From contig JAJBVQ010000206.1 of NCBI GenBank assembly GCA_020859745.1, forward strand, positions 1 through 6,376: 6,376 bases of DNA. The letters run 5' to 3'. The position numbers and the translations under genes were made by a program. Positions 1 to 6,376 of the stretch are shown in pieces; the stretch's first letter is position 1, and each line of letters begins with the position of its first letter. This stretch comes from Rikenellaceae bacterium. GTDB taxonomy: Bacteria > Bacteroidota > Bacteroidia > Bacteroidales > Rikenellaceae. The notes under the pieces are model-generated. The model did no database searches. It saw only the letters and a list, made by a program, of their open reading frames with translations, and was not told the origin of the DNA.

Positions 1-1
1 G

Positions 2-124
2 TCCAAACCGTTGAAAATGGTCAACCTGTCGCAGGAGAGGTATTGCGGCGTGGCGAATATGCTGCGGACGGTGGCTCCGATCGGATTCGAAGTCTATCTC
101 AACGGCGAAAGGATTGACGGATAA
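2..124 (+). CDS. C-terminal end of an OsmC/YhfA-family protein (partial)
   Basis: Only the last 40 codons and the TAA stop (122-124) are in the window; the start lies upstream. The frame reads as a helix with the motif LSQERYCGVANMLR and ends with IGFEVYLNGERIDG. That matches the usual tail of OsmC/YhfA-type proteins: a Cys at the start of a long helix (E/K-Y-C-x-V/A-x-M-L pattern) and a final beta strand ending in an N-G turn. The Cys would be the second of the family's two redox cysteines. OsmC-type proteins are cytoplasmic thiol peroxidases acting on organic hydroperoxides; the YhfA branch has no firmly assigned substrate. The next gene starts 44 bases downstream on the same strand but has no obvious functional link. 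The family call rests on a short fragment recognised from memory. Confidence 0.65.
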   Translation, partial: SKPLKMVNLSQERYCGVANMLRTVAPIGFEVYLNGERIDG

Positions 125-936
125 ACCGGAAATAGCTATCTTGCGGCATTAATACCGTATCTCGACCGATGAGAAAAGTTGCCGTACTCTTTTGGGTAGG
201 GATGGGACTATGGTTCCCGTCCCTTTCTTTTGCCGCACAACGTTCCATTCCCGTAGTCGAACGGCTTATGGAACGTATCGCGCCGGGATTGGCCGGACGT
301 GTCGCCTTCCGGATCGAGCCTGCCGATGGACCCTATTTTCGGATAGCGAAAGGAGCGAAAGGATGCGTGGCGATCGAGGGCGACACGCCGGTGAGCCTGG
401 CCAGCGGACTGAACTGGTACCTGAAATACTATTGCAACAGCTTGCTGTCTTTCTGCGGCGACCAAGTCGCTATTCCCGAGGTGTTGCCCGTACCGGATAA
501 GCCGGTTGAGATACGCTCTCCCCATCGGCACAGCTTCTATATGAACTACTGCACGTTCGGGTACAGTACCGTTTGGTGGGATTGGGAACGCTGGGAGCGG
601 GAGATCGACCTGATGGCTCTCGGCGGAGTGACGACGCCCATGGCGATGGTCGGGACCGAAGTAGTGTGGCGCAATACGCTGAGGCGGTTCGGCTATACCG
701 ACGGCGAGATCAAACGGTTCCTGCCGGGGCCTCCCTATCTGGCGTGGTTCCTGATGGGTAATATGGAAGGGCAGGGCGGCCCGCTGCCGGATGAGTGGTT
801 CGAGCGGCAGGAGGCATTGCAACGGAAAATTGTGGCCCGGATGCGGGAATATGGGATGAACCCGGTTTTTCAGGGCTTTTTCGGGATGGTACCTTCGGAC
901 TTGAAACAGAAATTTCCGCAGGCGCATATTATACCG

Positions 937-939
937 TAA
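937..939 (+). other. First in-frame nonsense codon (TAA) in the GH89 gene
   Basis: TAA replaces codon 257, between AHIIP and GEWNGLVRP. From memory, GH89 relatives often carry Gln in a Q-G-x-W context here, so a CAA-to-TAA transition is the simplest origin. The frame before and after matches the family, so this is a point change and not a frameshift or an intergenic gap. Confidence 0.85.
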
Positions 940-1998
940 GGGGAGTGGAACGGGCTGGTGAGACCGCATGTGCTCGACCCGTTGGATTCGCTCTTTACCG
1001 AGATGGCTCAGGTATGGTACGAGGAATACGAAAAACTTTACGGAAAAGCGGATTACTGGGGAGGCGACTTGTTCCATGAGGGTGGCCATACGGGCGGTCT
1101 GGATGTGGCCGAGGCAGCGCGGCAAGTACAGGGCGCGATGCGGACAGCTAATCCGGAGGCGGTGTGGATGATTCAGGCGTGGGGCGAAAATCCGCAGGGG
1201 GTATTGTTGAAAGGACTCGATCCGAAGCATACCATCGTCGTCGATATTTGTGCCGAATACTGGAGCCGCTGGCAGGAACGCGGTGCTTTCCGCGGCTTTC
1301 CGTGGATATGGGCGCACCTGACCAATTACGGGGCTAATGTCGGGCTGCACGGACGTTTGCAGGCCATTGCCGAGGAACCGGTGCGGGGACTGGGCGATTC
1401 GGTTGCGGGACGATGGATGGCGGGCGTCGGGACGACACCCGAGGGGATCGAGCTCAATCCGGTGGCATTCGACCTCGGTTTCGAAATGCGGTGGAGGGAC
1501 AGCGTACCGGATATGGGCCGATGGATAGCCGATTATGCGCATCGGCGTTATGGCTTAGCATGTCCGGAAGTGGACAGTGCGTGGCAAATTTTCCTGCGGA
1601 CTGCGTATGGCACTTACGATGGGTCGCGGCGTCCGTCGGAGTCGGTGTTTTGTGCGCCGCCGAGCCTCAAAGGACGGAATATCACGGCGTCGGCGTGGAG
1701 CCAGTGTCGGATATATTACGATCGGGACTTGTTTGCCCGGGGGGTGAAGTTATTTTTGGAAGCCGCGCCGCGGTTCGGCGGGCTGGAGACGTACCGGTAT
1801 GATGCGGTGGATTTCGTGCGGCAGTATTTGGCCGATCTCGGGCGCGAAGCCTATTACGGTATGACGGAGGCTTATAAAACCGGCGACCGGGAGGGATTCG
1901 ACAATCTTTCGGCTCGCTTTTTAGGGTTGATTGCCGATCAGGATGCACTGCTCTCGACGCATCCGATGTTCGATGTGTCGCGGTGGCTCGATGCGGCG

Positions 1999-2001
1999 TG
2001 A
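1999..2001 (+). other. Second in-frame nonsense codon (TGA) in the GH89 gene
   Basis: TGA replaces codon 611, between SRWLDAA and KVSDDKETQDLYEYNAR. The human counterpart region reads [25 protein letters not shown], so the alignment runs straight through the stop. CGA (Arg) to TGA is the simplest origin. No hairpin of the bacterial SECIS type is evident right after the TGA, and the position is not catalytic, so selenocysteine is unlikely. Confidence 0.85.
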
Positions 2002-2433
2002 AAGGTATCTGACGATAAGGAGACGCAGGACCTATATGAGTATAACGCACGGTTGCTGATCGGTACGTGGACGCCGTTCAGATCGCCGGTGCGGGACTAT
2101 GCGCATAAGGAGTGGGGCGGGATGCTGCGGGATTACTACCTGCCGCGCTGGCGGGACTATATTGCTTATCTGGGTGCCCGCTGGAAGAGCCGCAATACGG
2201 TATTGGCTGGTGAAGGGCAGCCGGCAACTGTATCCGGCGAGGACGAGGGGAAGATACACGGGACTCCGCGCGGGGCGGTGAAGCCCATTGCTTTGCCGCC
2301 GGACAGCAAACCCGATTCATTTTCTGCCGAAACGGAATGGGTACGCTCCGTAAAGCGGTATGCGGTAGTTATTGCGCAGGATCCGGTCGGACGGGCTGTC
2401 GCCTTGTTTGATAAATATTAAGTGCCTTAAAAT

Positions 2434-3084
2434 CTATTTGACCTTGATAAAAGCGGAGTTCTCGGACAGAACCAGTTCGGGACCTTCCCAATTTACAGTC
2501 GCCAACGCATCCGCGCTGTTCGGTACCATAAATACGACGACCGATTCGCTCAACCGGCCCCAATGTCCTTCCGTGATACCGTAAGAGTTGGCAGGAACGT
2601 CGTGCGTGGTCATTTTGTAGGTGTAATCGTCGTGAAGCTCCAGCGTGATTTGCTGCGACGTGGTATCGGCCAGTTTGTCGATATAGCGCCCTGCAAGGCG
2701 TTGTTTCGGATTGCAGTGGCGCAGGGTATCGAATTGTCCGAACCGGGTGATGACCAGCTCCAGCGGATATCCCTCGCCATGGCCCGCTTTTGGCTGGAGA
2801 TAACCCTCCATAATGGCGTAACAGGGCAGCATCTCCGGTCCCGGCAATGCCGTGTAGCGCCTTTCGGCGTTCAGGTTGTCGCCCGTCTGGGCGATAGGGA
2901 GCGTGATGCCCGTGGCGCAGTCGGTCAGCACCGCCGCATCGGCGTAATAGACGTAATCACCGCTGAAAAAGAAATCCTTGGAGGCCAGCATCGGATCGGT
3001 AATCTTGTTGCTGTTGCTGTTGTTCGTGACGCCGCCGCAGGCGGTCAGTAACGGCAATAATAGGAAGTTGATAAGCTTTTTCAT
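2434..3084 (-). CDS. NlpE-like lipoprotein with permuted domain order
   Basis: A 216-residue lipoprotein. The start at 3084 is chosen because it gives a proper signal: MKK, a hydrophobic stretch, and the lipobox LTAC with the lipidated Cys at residue 16. An Asn/Ser-rich linker (19-27) follows. It lacks the acidic stretch after the Cys that marks Bacteroidetes surface lipoproteins, so it may face the periplasm. Residues about 38-124 resemble the C-terminal OB-fold domain of E. coli NlpE: YVYYADAAVLTDCATG against YxYMADAATFTDCATG, then an A/ER-Y element, an MEGYL strand and a final Cys. Cys56 and Cys124 match the disulfide pair of that domain; Cys88 is extra. Residues about 130-216 (LAGRYIDKL, LELHDDYTYKM, YGITEGHWGRL, ELVLSENSAFIKVK) resemble the N-terminal half-barrel of NlpE but lack its CxxC. 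In E. coli, NlpE senses surface contact and lipoprotein or copper stress through Cpx; Bacteroidetes generally lack that pathway, so the role here is unknown. The gene ends 12 bases from the convergent GH89 gene. Confidence 0.75.
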   Translation of the reverse strand: MKKLINFLLLPLLTACGGVTNNSNSNKITDPMLASKDFFFSGDYVYYADAAVLTDCATGITLPIAQTGDNLNAERRYTALPGPEMLPCYAIMEGYLQPKAGHGEGYPLELVITRFGQFDTLRHCNPKQRLAGRYIDKLADTTSQQITLELHDDYTYKMTTHDVPANSYGITEGHWGRLSESVVVFMVPNSADALATVNWEGPELVLSENSAFIKVK

Positions 3085-3111
3085 AAGTGGGGCGGAATAA
3101 AGTAAACTATA

Positions 3112-3119
3112 CAAAATTA
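3112..3119 (-). promoter_or_regulatory. Candidate Bacteroidetes -7 box for the NlpE-like gene
   Basis: Read on the minus strand this is TAATTTTG, an exact match to the Bacteroidetes -7 consensus TAnnTTTG. It lies about 28 bases before the start codon, which allows a short A+T-rich leader. A matching -33 TTTG is not present; CCTG about 21 bases upstream is the nearest candidate. The box sits directly after the U-tract side of the decarboxylase terminator. The match could be chance in A+T-rich DNA. Confidence 0.45.
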
Positions 3120-3121
3120 AT

Positions 3122-3168
3122 AAAACCCGCCATATTTTCGCAGGTATGACGAAAATATGGCGGGTTTT
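3122..3168 (-). terminator. Intrinsic terminator after glutamate decarboxylase
   Basis: A perfect 19-bp inverted repeat (3122-3140 against 3150-3168) with a 9-base loop. A G+C-rich segment (CCCGCC/GGCGGG) sits at the base of the stem, flanked by A's on one side and T's on the other. On the minus strand the hairpin is followed by TTTTATTAATTTT. It lies 21 bases past the decarboxylase stop codon, as expected for that gene's terminator. The structure is symmetrical and could also stop plus-strand transcripts. Confidence 0.9.
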
Positions 3169-3182
3169 TCGAAGAGGTTTCT

Positions 3183-3197
3183 GTCAGATTATCTGAC
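3183..3197. repeat. 15-bp palindrome overlapping the decarboxylase stop codon
   Basis: GTCAGAT, one central T, then ATCTGAC: two perfect 7-bp half-sites. It includes the stop codon (3189-3191) and the last two codons of the decarboxylase gene. It has the shape of a small operator-like dyad, but there is no independent evidence that a protein binds it. Confidence 0.4.
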
Positions 3198-4613
3198 GTG
3201 GTTGAAACAGCTTTGTGTCTGCGGCTGTTTATTATTCCATTTTTCGGCGCTGTTGGTCGGGTTTTCGAGAGCATCGAGTTCAGCGACACAGGCTTTGAGG
3301 TCTTTCATCAGCAGGTCTGCGAGGTCGATGCCTACGCCCTGGCGGGCAACGATACGCATGATGACCACCTGCTCCATGTTAGCCGGCATGGTGTAGGCCG
3401 GAACCTGCCACCCTTGGATATGCAGGCGGTCGGAGAGGTCGTAAAGCGTCCACTTGCGGTTCGGGTCGTCTTTCAGCTTCCAGATGAACAGCGGATTGGG
3501 CATTTCGTCGGTGAAGAATTCGAAGATGCCCATTTTTCTCAGCTCTTCGCGGAGGTAGAGGCAGACGTTGAGCGAGCTGGCCTGTACGTCGTGGTAGCCG
3601 TTCCACCCCAGGCGGATCAACTGGTAGTACTGTGCGAGCACCTGGTTCCCCGGGCGCGAGAAGTTGATCGAGATGCTGGGCACTTCGGCGCCGAGGTAGT
3701 TGACGGCGAAGTTCATCTCCTGGGGTAGGTAGGATTTGTCTTTCCACACGACCCAGCCTACGCCCGGATATACGAGCCCGAATTTGTGGCCCGAGGTGCT
3801 GATCGAGAGCACCCATTTGAGGCGGAAGTCCCACTGCACGTCCGGATAGATGAACGGCAGGATGAAACCGCCGGTTGCGGCGTCCACGTGGATGCAGATT
3901 TCCCAGCCCGTCTTGGCGTTCAGTTTGTCGAGGGCGTCGTTGATGGCTTTCACGTCGTCGTTCAAGCCGGTGATGGTCACACCTTGGATCGGCACTACGC
4001 AGATGGTGTTCTCGTCGCACATCTGGACGACCTGTTCCGGGTCGAGCGTAATGTGGTTCATGTCCACCGGTACCTGGCGCATTTCAACGTCCCAGTAGAT
4101 GGCGAATTTTTCCCATACTACCTGGAAGCAGGACGAGATGATGAAGTTGGGCTTGTCGGTCGGTTTGCCGGCTGCCTTGCGGCGTTTTTTCCAACGGAAG
4201 AGGGCGGCGATACCGCCGAGCATACAAGCCTCGGAAGAACCTACGGTACTGGTCCCCATGCAGTATTGTCCGTCGACGGCTTCGGGCGAGTTCCACAGTT
4301 TGGCGATGATGTTGACGCAGCGGCGTTCGATCTCGGCGGTCTGCGGATATTCCGTCTTGTCGATCATGTTCTTGTCCATCGTTTCGGCCATGATGCGGCG
4401 TGCGCTGTCGTCCATCCAGGTGGTGACGAACGTGGCGAGGTTCAGCCGCGCGTTACCGTCGAGCATGGCTTCGTCGTGTACGATCTGGTAGGCGATGTCT
4501 TCCGCAGTGCCCTCCTTGGTCAGTTCAGTCTTGGGGGCAACGCGCTGTTCTTCGTTCGAGCCGAAGATCGGGGTATCGACAACGTCCTTTTTAAGCATAG
4601 GGAATTTTTTCAT
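3189..4613 (-). CDS. gadB: Glutamate decarboxylase (PLP-dependent)
   Basis: Converts L-glutamate to GABA and CO2, consuming a proton; a cytoplasmic acid-resistance enzyme and a source of GABA in gut bacteria. The 474-residue protein fits the family (E. coli GadB 466, Bacteroides about 480). Landmarks in order are LNLATFVTTWMDD (substrate region), GSSEACMLGG (PLP phosphate binding), FQVVWEKFAIYWDVEMR, CDENTICVVPIQGVT, HVDAATGG with Asp244 (contacts the PLP ring nitrogen), and SISTSGHKFGLVYPG with Lys277 forming the internal aldimine. NFSRPGNQVLAQYYQ and GWQVPAYTMP follow. The tail ends CFNHVR; His472 sits like E. coli His465, which closes the active site at neutral pH. The start at 4613 (MKKFPMLKK) follows an A-rich, SD-less leader; the frame is open to 4697 but the extra residues look unlike the family. 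MLKK at 4598 is an alternative. No glutamate/GABA antiporter or glutaminase gene lies in the window. Confidence 0.96.
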   Translation of the reverse strand: MKKFPMLKKDVVDTPIFGSNEEQRVAPKTELTKEGTAEDIAYQIVHDEAMLDGNARLNLATFVTTWMDDSARRIMAETMDKNMIDKTEYPQTAEIERRCVNIIAKLWNSPEAVDGQYCMGTSTVGSSEACMLGGIAALFRWKKRRKAAGKPTDKPNFIISSCFQVVWEKFAIYWDVEMRQVPVDMNHITLDPEQVVQMCDENTICVVPIQGVTITGLNDDVKAINDALDKLNAKTGWEICIHVDAATGGFILPFIYPDVQWDFRLKWVLSISTSGHKFGLVYPGVGWVVWKDKSYLPQEMNFAVNYLGAEVPSISINFSRPGNQVLAQYYQLIRLGWNGYHDVQASSLNVCLYLREELRKMGIFEFFTDEMPNPLFIWKLKDDPNRKWTLYDLSDRLHIQGWQVPAYTMPANMEQVVIMRIVARQGVGIDLADLLMKDLKACVAELDALENPTNSAEKWNNKQPQTQSCFNHVR

Positions 4614-4726
4614 AGCTTTTGGTTTTAGTGTTTTTCGAATTGTTTTGTCTCGATAAGTTGTACGCAGCCATGCTTGCGGACGACCGAAATATCGCAAATA
4701 CTATGCCATTTCCGACCCCGTTACCG

Positions 4727-4782
4727 GGTATTCCGGGATTAGACACGATGTTGGCGGCCCTTTCCGGATTCCGGAGAATACC
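4727..4782. repeat. Imperfect inverted repeat in the guaB-gad intergenic region
   Basis: GGTATTCCGG (4727-4736) can pair with CCGGAGAATACC (4771-4782) as ten base pairs with a two-base bulge, around a 34-base loop. It lies about 110-170 bases upstream of the decarboxylase start, inside the 270-base gap between the two genes. It could be an untranslated-leader fold or a regulatory site, but may be chance in G+C-rich DNA. Apart from this and the guaB terminator, nothing identifiable was seen in the gap; no exact TAnnTTTG box faces the decarboxylase gene. Confidence 0.25.
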
Positions 4783-4802
4783 GATCATCGGTTCGGGAAA
4801 TG

Positions 4803-4836
4803 AAAAAAGGCGTCCGCCCGGTGAAGGGGGAACGCC
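4803..4836 (-). terminator. Intrinsic terminator after guaB
   Basis: On the minus strand, GGCGT (4836-4832) pairs with ACGCC (4813-4809). The stem continues through TCCCCC against GGGCGG with one C-C mismatch and one G-T pair, around a six-base loop. Six T's follow immediately. It begins about 48 bases after the guaB stop codon and separates guaB from the decarboxylase gene. Confidence 0.85.
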
Positions 4837-4883
4837 CGATAAAATGATAGGGATAAAAGGATAGAGTAGTAGTGCCTTCTGTG

Positions 4884-6356
4884 TCAGTCCTGGCGGCTGT
4901 AGTTCGGAGCCTCGCGCGTGATGGTCACGTCGTGCGGATGGCTCTCCTGCATCCCGGATGAGGTGATGCGCACGAACCTGGCGTTTTTCAGCGCCTCGAT
5001 ATCTTTGGCCCCGCAGTAACCCATCCCGGCCCTGAGGCCCCCGACGATCTGGTAGATCACCTCCGCCAGCTGTCCTTTGTAGGGCACCCGTGCTGCGATC
5101 CCTTCCGGAACCAGTTTCTTGATGTCGTCTTCGGCATCCTGGAAATAGCGGTCTTTGGAGCCTTTCTGCATCGCTTCCAGCGAGCCCATCCCGCGATAGG
5201 ACTTGAATTTACGGCCGTTGTAGATGATCGTTTCCCCCGGCGACTCTTCGACCCCGGCGAACATAGACCCCGCCATGACACAATCGGCCCCGGCAGCAAT
5301 AGCCTTCACAATATCCCCGGTATAGCGAATCCCGCCGTCGGCAATCACCGGCACGCCGGTTCCTTTCAGGGCCGAGGTCACGTCGTAAACGGCATTGAGC
5401 TGCGGCACCCCGACGCCCGCAATGATACGCGTCGTGCAAATGGAACCCGGCCCGATGCCGACCTTCACTCCGTCCGCCCCCGCCGCTACGAGCATCTTCG
5501 CCGCATCAGCCGTAGCGATATTCCCTACCACCACATCGAGATCCGGATATTTCGCTTTGACTTCCTTGAGTTTTTCGATCACGCCTTTGGAATGGCCGTG
5601 CGCTGTGTCGATCACGATCGCATCCGCGCCGGCTTCGTAAAGCGCCGCCACGCGTTCCATCGTGTCGTGGGTGACCCCTACGCCCGCCGCCACGCGCAAC
5701 CGTCCCTTCGAGTCTTTCGCCGCGTTGGGGTTGTCCTTGACTTTCATGATGTCCTTATAGGTCAGAAGTCCCACCAACTTGCCATTGTGGTCGATGACCG
5801 GCAGCTTCTCGATCTTGTTGTTGAGCAAGATCTTGGCGGCTTCGTTCAGGTCGGGGTTGTGGGTGGTGACCAGGTTCTCCTTGGTCATCACCTCGCTGAT
5901 CTTCTTGGCCGCGTCGGTCTGGAACCGCAGGTCGCGGTTGGTGACGATCCCGATCAGTTTGTAGTCGTCGTCGATCACAGGTATCCCGCCGATCTTGTTC
6001 TCGTGCATCAATGCTTTGGCGTCGCCCACCGTCCCGTCGGCCTTGATGGTGATCGGGTCGTAGATCATCCCGTTCTCGGCGCGTTTCACTTTGCGCACCT
6101 GGTGCGCCTGCGCGTCGATCGGCATATTCTTGTGGATCACGCCGATCCCGCCCTGCCGGGCGATGGCGATGGCCAGTTCGGCCTCGGTCACGGTGTCCAT
6201 GGCCGCCGACACGATCGGGGTGTTGATAGGCACATTACGGGAGAACCGCGAAGCCACGGAAACTTCGCGCGGAAGGATTTCGGAGTAGGCGGGAACGAGG
6301 AGTACGTCATCGAAGGTCAGGCCTTCGGCTACGATTTTTTCATCTATGAATGACAT
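4884..6356 (-). CDS. guaB: IMP dehydrogenase
   Basis: Catalyses IMP + NAD+ + H2O to XMP + NADH, the first committed step from IMP to guanine nucleotides, in the cytoplasm. The 490-residue protein matches the usual bacterial length (E. coli 488). The N-terminus has LTFDDVLLVPAYSEILP, followed by IVSAAMDTVTEAELAIAIA and GGIGVIHKNM. Two CBS domains are inserted at about residues 95-205 (GGIPVIDDD..., EKLPVIDHN...). The barrel then resumes with VVGNIATADAAK, the catalytic loop GPGSICTTR with Cys307 (codon 5438-5436), the IMP phosphate-binding stretch VIADGGIRYTGDIVKA, and the YRGMGS segment. The mobile flap carries the Arg-Tyr pair in KDRYFQ. The C-terminus has GGLRAGMGYCGA and the tail HDVTITREAPNY. 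All key residues are present. A weak AGG lies eight bases before the ATG. The promoter lies beyond the window edge, 20 bases upstream of the start. Confidence 0.98.
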   Translation of the reverse strand: MSFIDEKIVAEGLTFDDVLLVPAYSEILPREVSVASRFSRNVPINTPIVSAAMDTVTEAELAIAIARQGGIGVIHKNMPIDAQAHQVRKVKRAENGMIYDPITIKADGTVGDAKALMHENKIGGIPVIDDDYKLIGIVTNRDLRFQTDAAKKISEVMTKENLVTTHNPDLNEAAKILLNNKIEKLPVIDHNGKLVGLLTYKDIMKVKDNPNAAKDSKGRLRVAAGVGVTHDTMERVAALYEAGADAIVIDTAHGHSKGVIEKLKEVKAKYPDLDVVVGNIATADAAKMLVAAGADGVKVGIGPGSICTTRIIAGVGVPQLNAVYDVTSALKGTGVPVIADGGIRYTGDIVKAIAAGADCVMAGSMFAGVEESPGETIIYNGRKFKSYRGMGSLEAMQKGSKDRYFQDAEDDIKKLVPEGIAARVPYKGQLAEVIYQIVGGLRAGMGYCGAKDIEALKNARFVRITSSGMQESHPHDVTITREAPNYSRQD

Positions 6357-6376
6357 AATGGCTACCTGTTAATAAA

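Larger units (their letters stand above)
169..2421 (+). pseudogene. Alpha-N-acetylglucosaminidase (GH89, NAGLU-like), interrupted by two in-frame stops
   Basis: The family releases terminal alpha-linked GlcNAc from glycans such as mucin caps or heparan sulfate. One frame of 750 codons (human NAGLU is about 743 aa) begins with a type I signal peptide (residues 1-22, cleavage after SFA), so the product would be periplasmic or surface-exposed. An N-terminal alpha/beta domain spans about residues 25-115. The catalytic barrel, about 120-455, has YMNYCTFGYSTVWWDWERW, GPPYLAW, PQAHIIP, HLTNYGANVGLHG and GTTPEG. A helical C-terminal domain runs from about 465 to the end. By analogy with human NAGLU Glu316 and Glu446, the acid/base is Glu304 (LFHEGG, 1078-1080) and the nucleophile Glu439 (FEMRWR, 1483-1485). 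Codon 257 is TAA (937-939) and codon 611 is TGA (1999-2001). Homology continues in the same frame across both, without frameshift. The first piece (256 aa) lacks both catalytic residues, and the second (GTG 958 to 2001) lacks a signal peptide. The third piece, from about 2002, is the end of the C-terminal domain. No Shine-Dalgarno precedes the ATG. Family call very secure; loss of function is inferred. Confidence 0.93.

Noticed and set aside
113..144. Possible promoter for the GH89 gene: ATTG, 20 bases, then TATCTTGC
   Set aside because: Only a partial match to TTTG and TAnnTTTG, and it overlaps the end of the upstream coding region; too weak to annotate.
208..1542. 444-codon open frame on the minus strand opposite the GH89 gene
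   Set aside because: Its protein is rich in Arg, His and Pro with no recognisable motif, as expected of an antisense shadow of a G+C-rich gene. The plus strand carries clear GH89 homology throughout.
1999..2035. Selenocysteine recoding of the TGA in the GH89 gene
   Set aside because: No hairpin of SECIS type directly follows, the residue is not catalytic in the family, and a second stop (TAA) in the same gene cannot be explained this way.
2053..2421. Separate small gene starting at TTG 2053
   Set aside because: It is in the same frame as the GH89 gene and matches the family's C-terminal domain; it is the piece left after the second nonsense codon.
2418..2430. TTAAG-TGC-CTTAA mini-hairpin between the convergent genes as a terminator
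   Set aside because: Five weak A+T-rich pairs with no T-tract on either strand.
3786..4628. 280-codon plus-strand open frame opposite glutamate decarboxylase
   Set aside because: Shadow of a well-conserved gene; composition rich in Val, Asp, Gly and His with no family resemblance.
4693..4702. TAGTATTTG on the minus strand as a -7 box for the decarboxylase gene
   Set aside because: The TA is three bases from TTTG instead of two, and no -33 TTTG precedes it.
5592..6353. 253-codon plus-strand open frame opposite guaB
   Set aside because: Antisense shadow of guaB with repetitive Val/Asp/Gly/His composition.

Overview
The window looks like chromosomal DNA from a gut-type member of the Bacteroidales, with Alistipes/Rikenellaceae the best guess. 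This is inference. It rests on the fairly high G+C, the near absence of Shine-Dalgarno sequences with A-rich leaders instead, one exact Bacteroidetes-type -7 box (TAnnTTTG), and the Bacteroidetes flavour of the glutamate decarboxylase and the GH89 glycosidase. No mobile element, CRISPR array, tRNA or rRNA was seen.

Left part, plus strand: the last 40 codons of an OsmC/YhfA-like redox protein (2-124). It is followed by a secreted alpha-N-acetylglucosaminidase of family GH89 (169-2421). The GH89 reading frame can be followed from signal peptide to C-terminus, but two in-frame stop codons interrupt it: TAA at 937-939 and TGA at 1999-2001. Both lie one C-to-T change from a sense codon and no frameshift is visible, so this looks like a very young pseudogene, a strain-specific loss, or a sequence error.

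Middle and right part, minus strand: a small lipoprotein (3084 to 2434) converges on the GH89 gene with only 12 bases between them. Its two halves resemble the two domains of NlpE, but in the opposite order to E. coli NlpE. Upstream of it lies glutamate decarboxylase (4613 to 3189), and upstream of that guaB, IMP dehydrogenase (6356 to 4884). A clear intrinsic terminator follows each of the last two genes (3122-3168 and 4803-4836), so the three minus-strand genes are probably separate transcription units.

Together the genes cover host-glycan foraging (GH89, probably inactive here), purine synthesis (guaB), acid resistance/GABA production (glutamate decarboxylase) and envelope or redox stress (NlpE-like, OsmC-like). 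Nothing suggests they form one pathway. There is no convincing sign of an undescribed multi-gene system. The points most worth a second look are the doubly interrupted GH89 gene and the swapped domain order of the NlpE-like lipoprotein.
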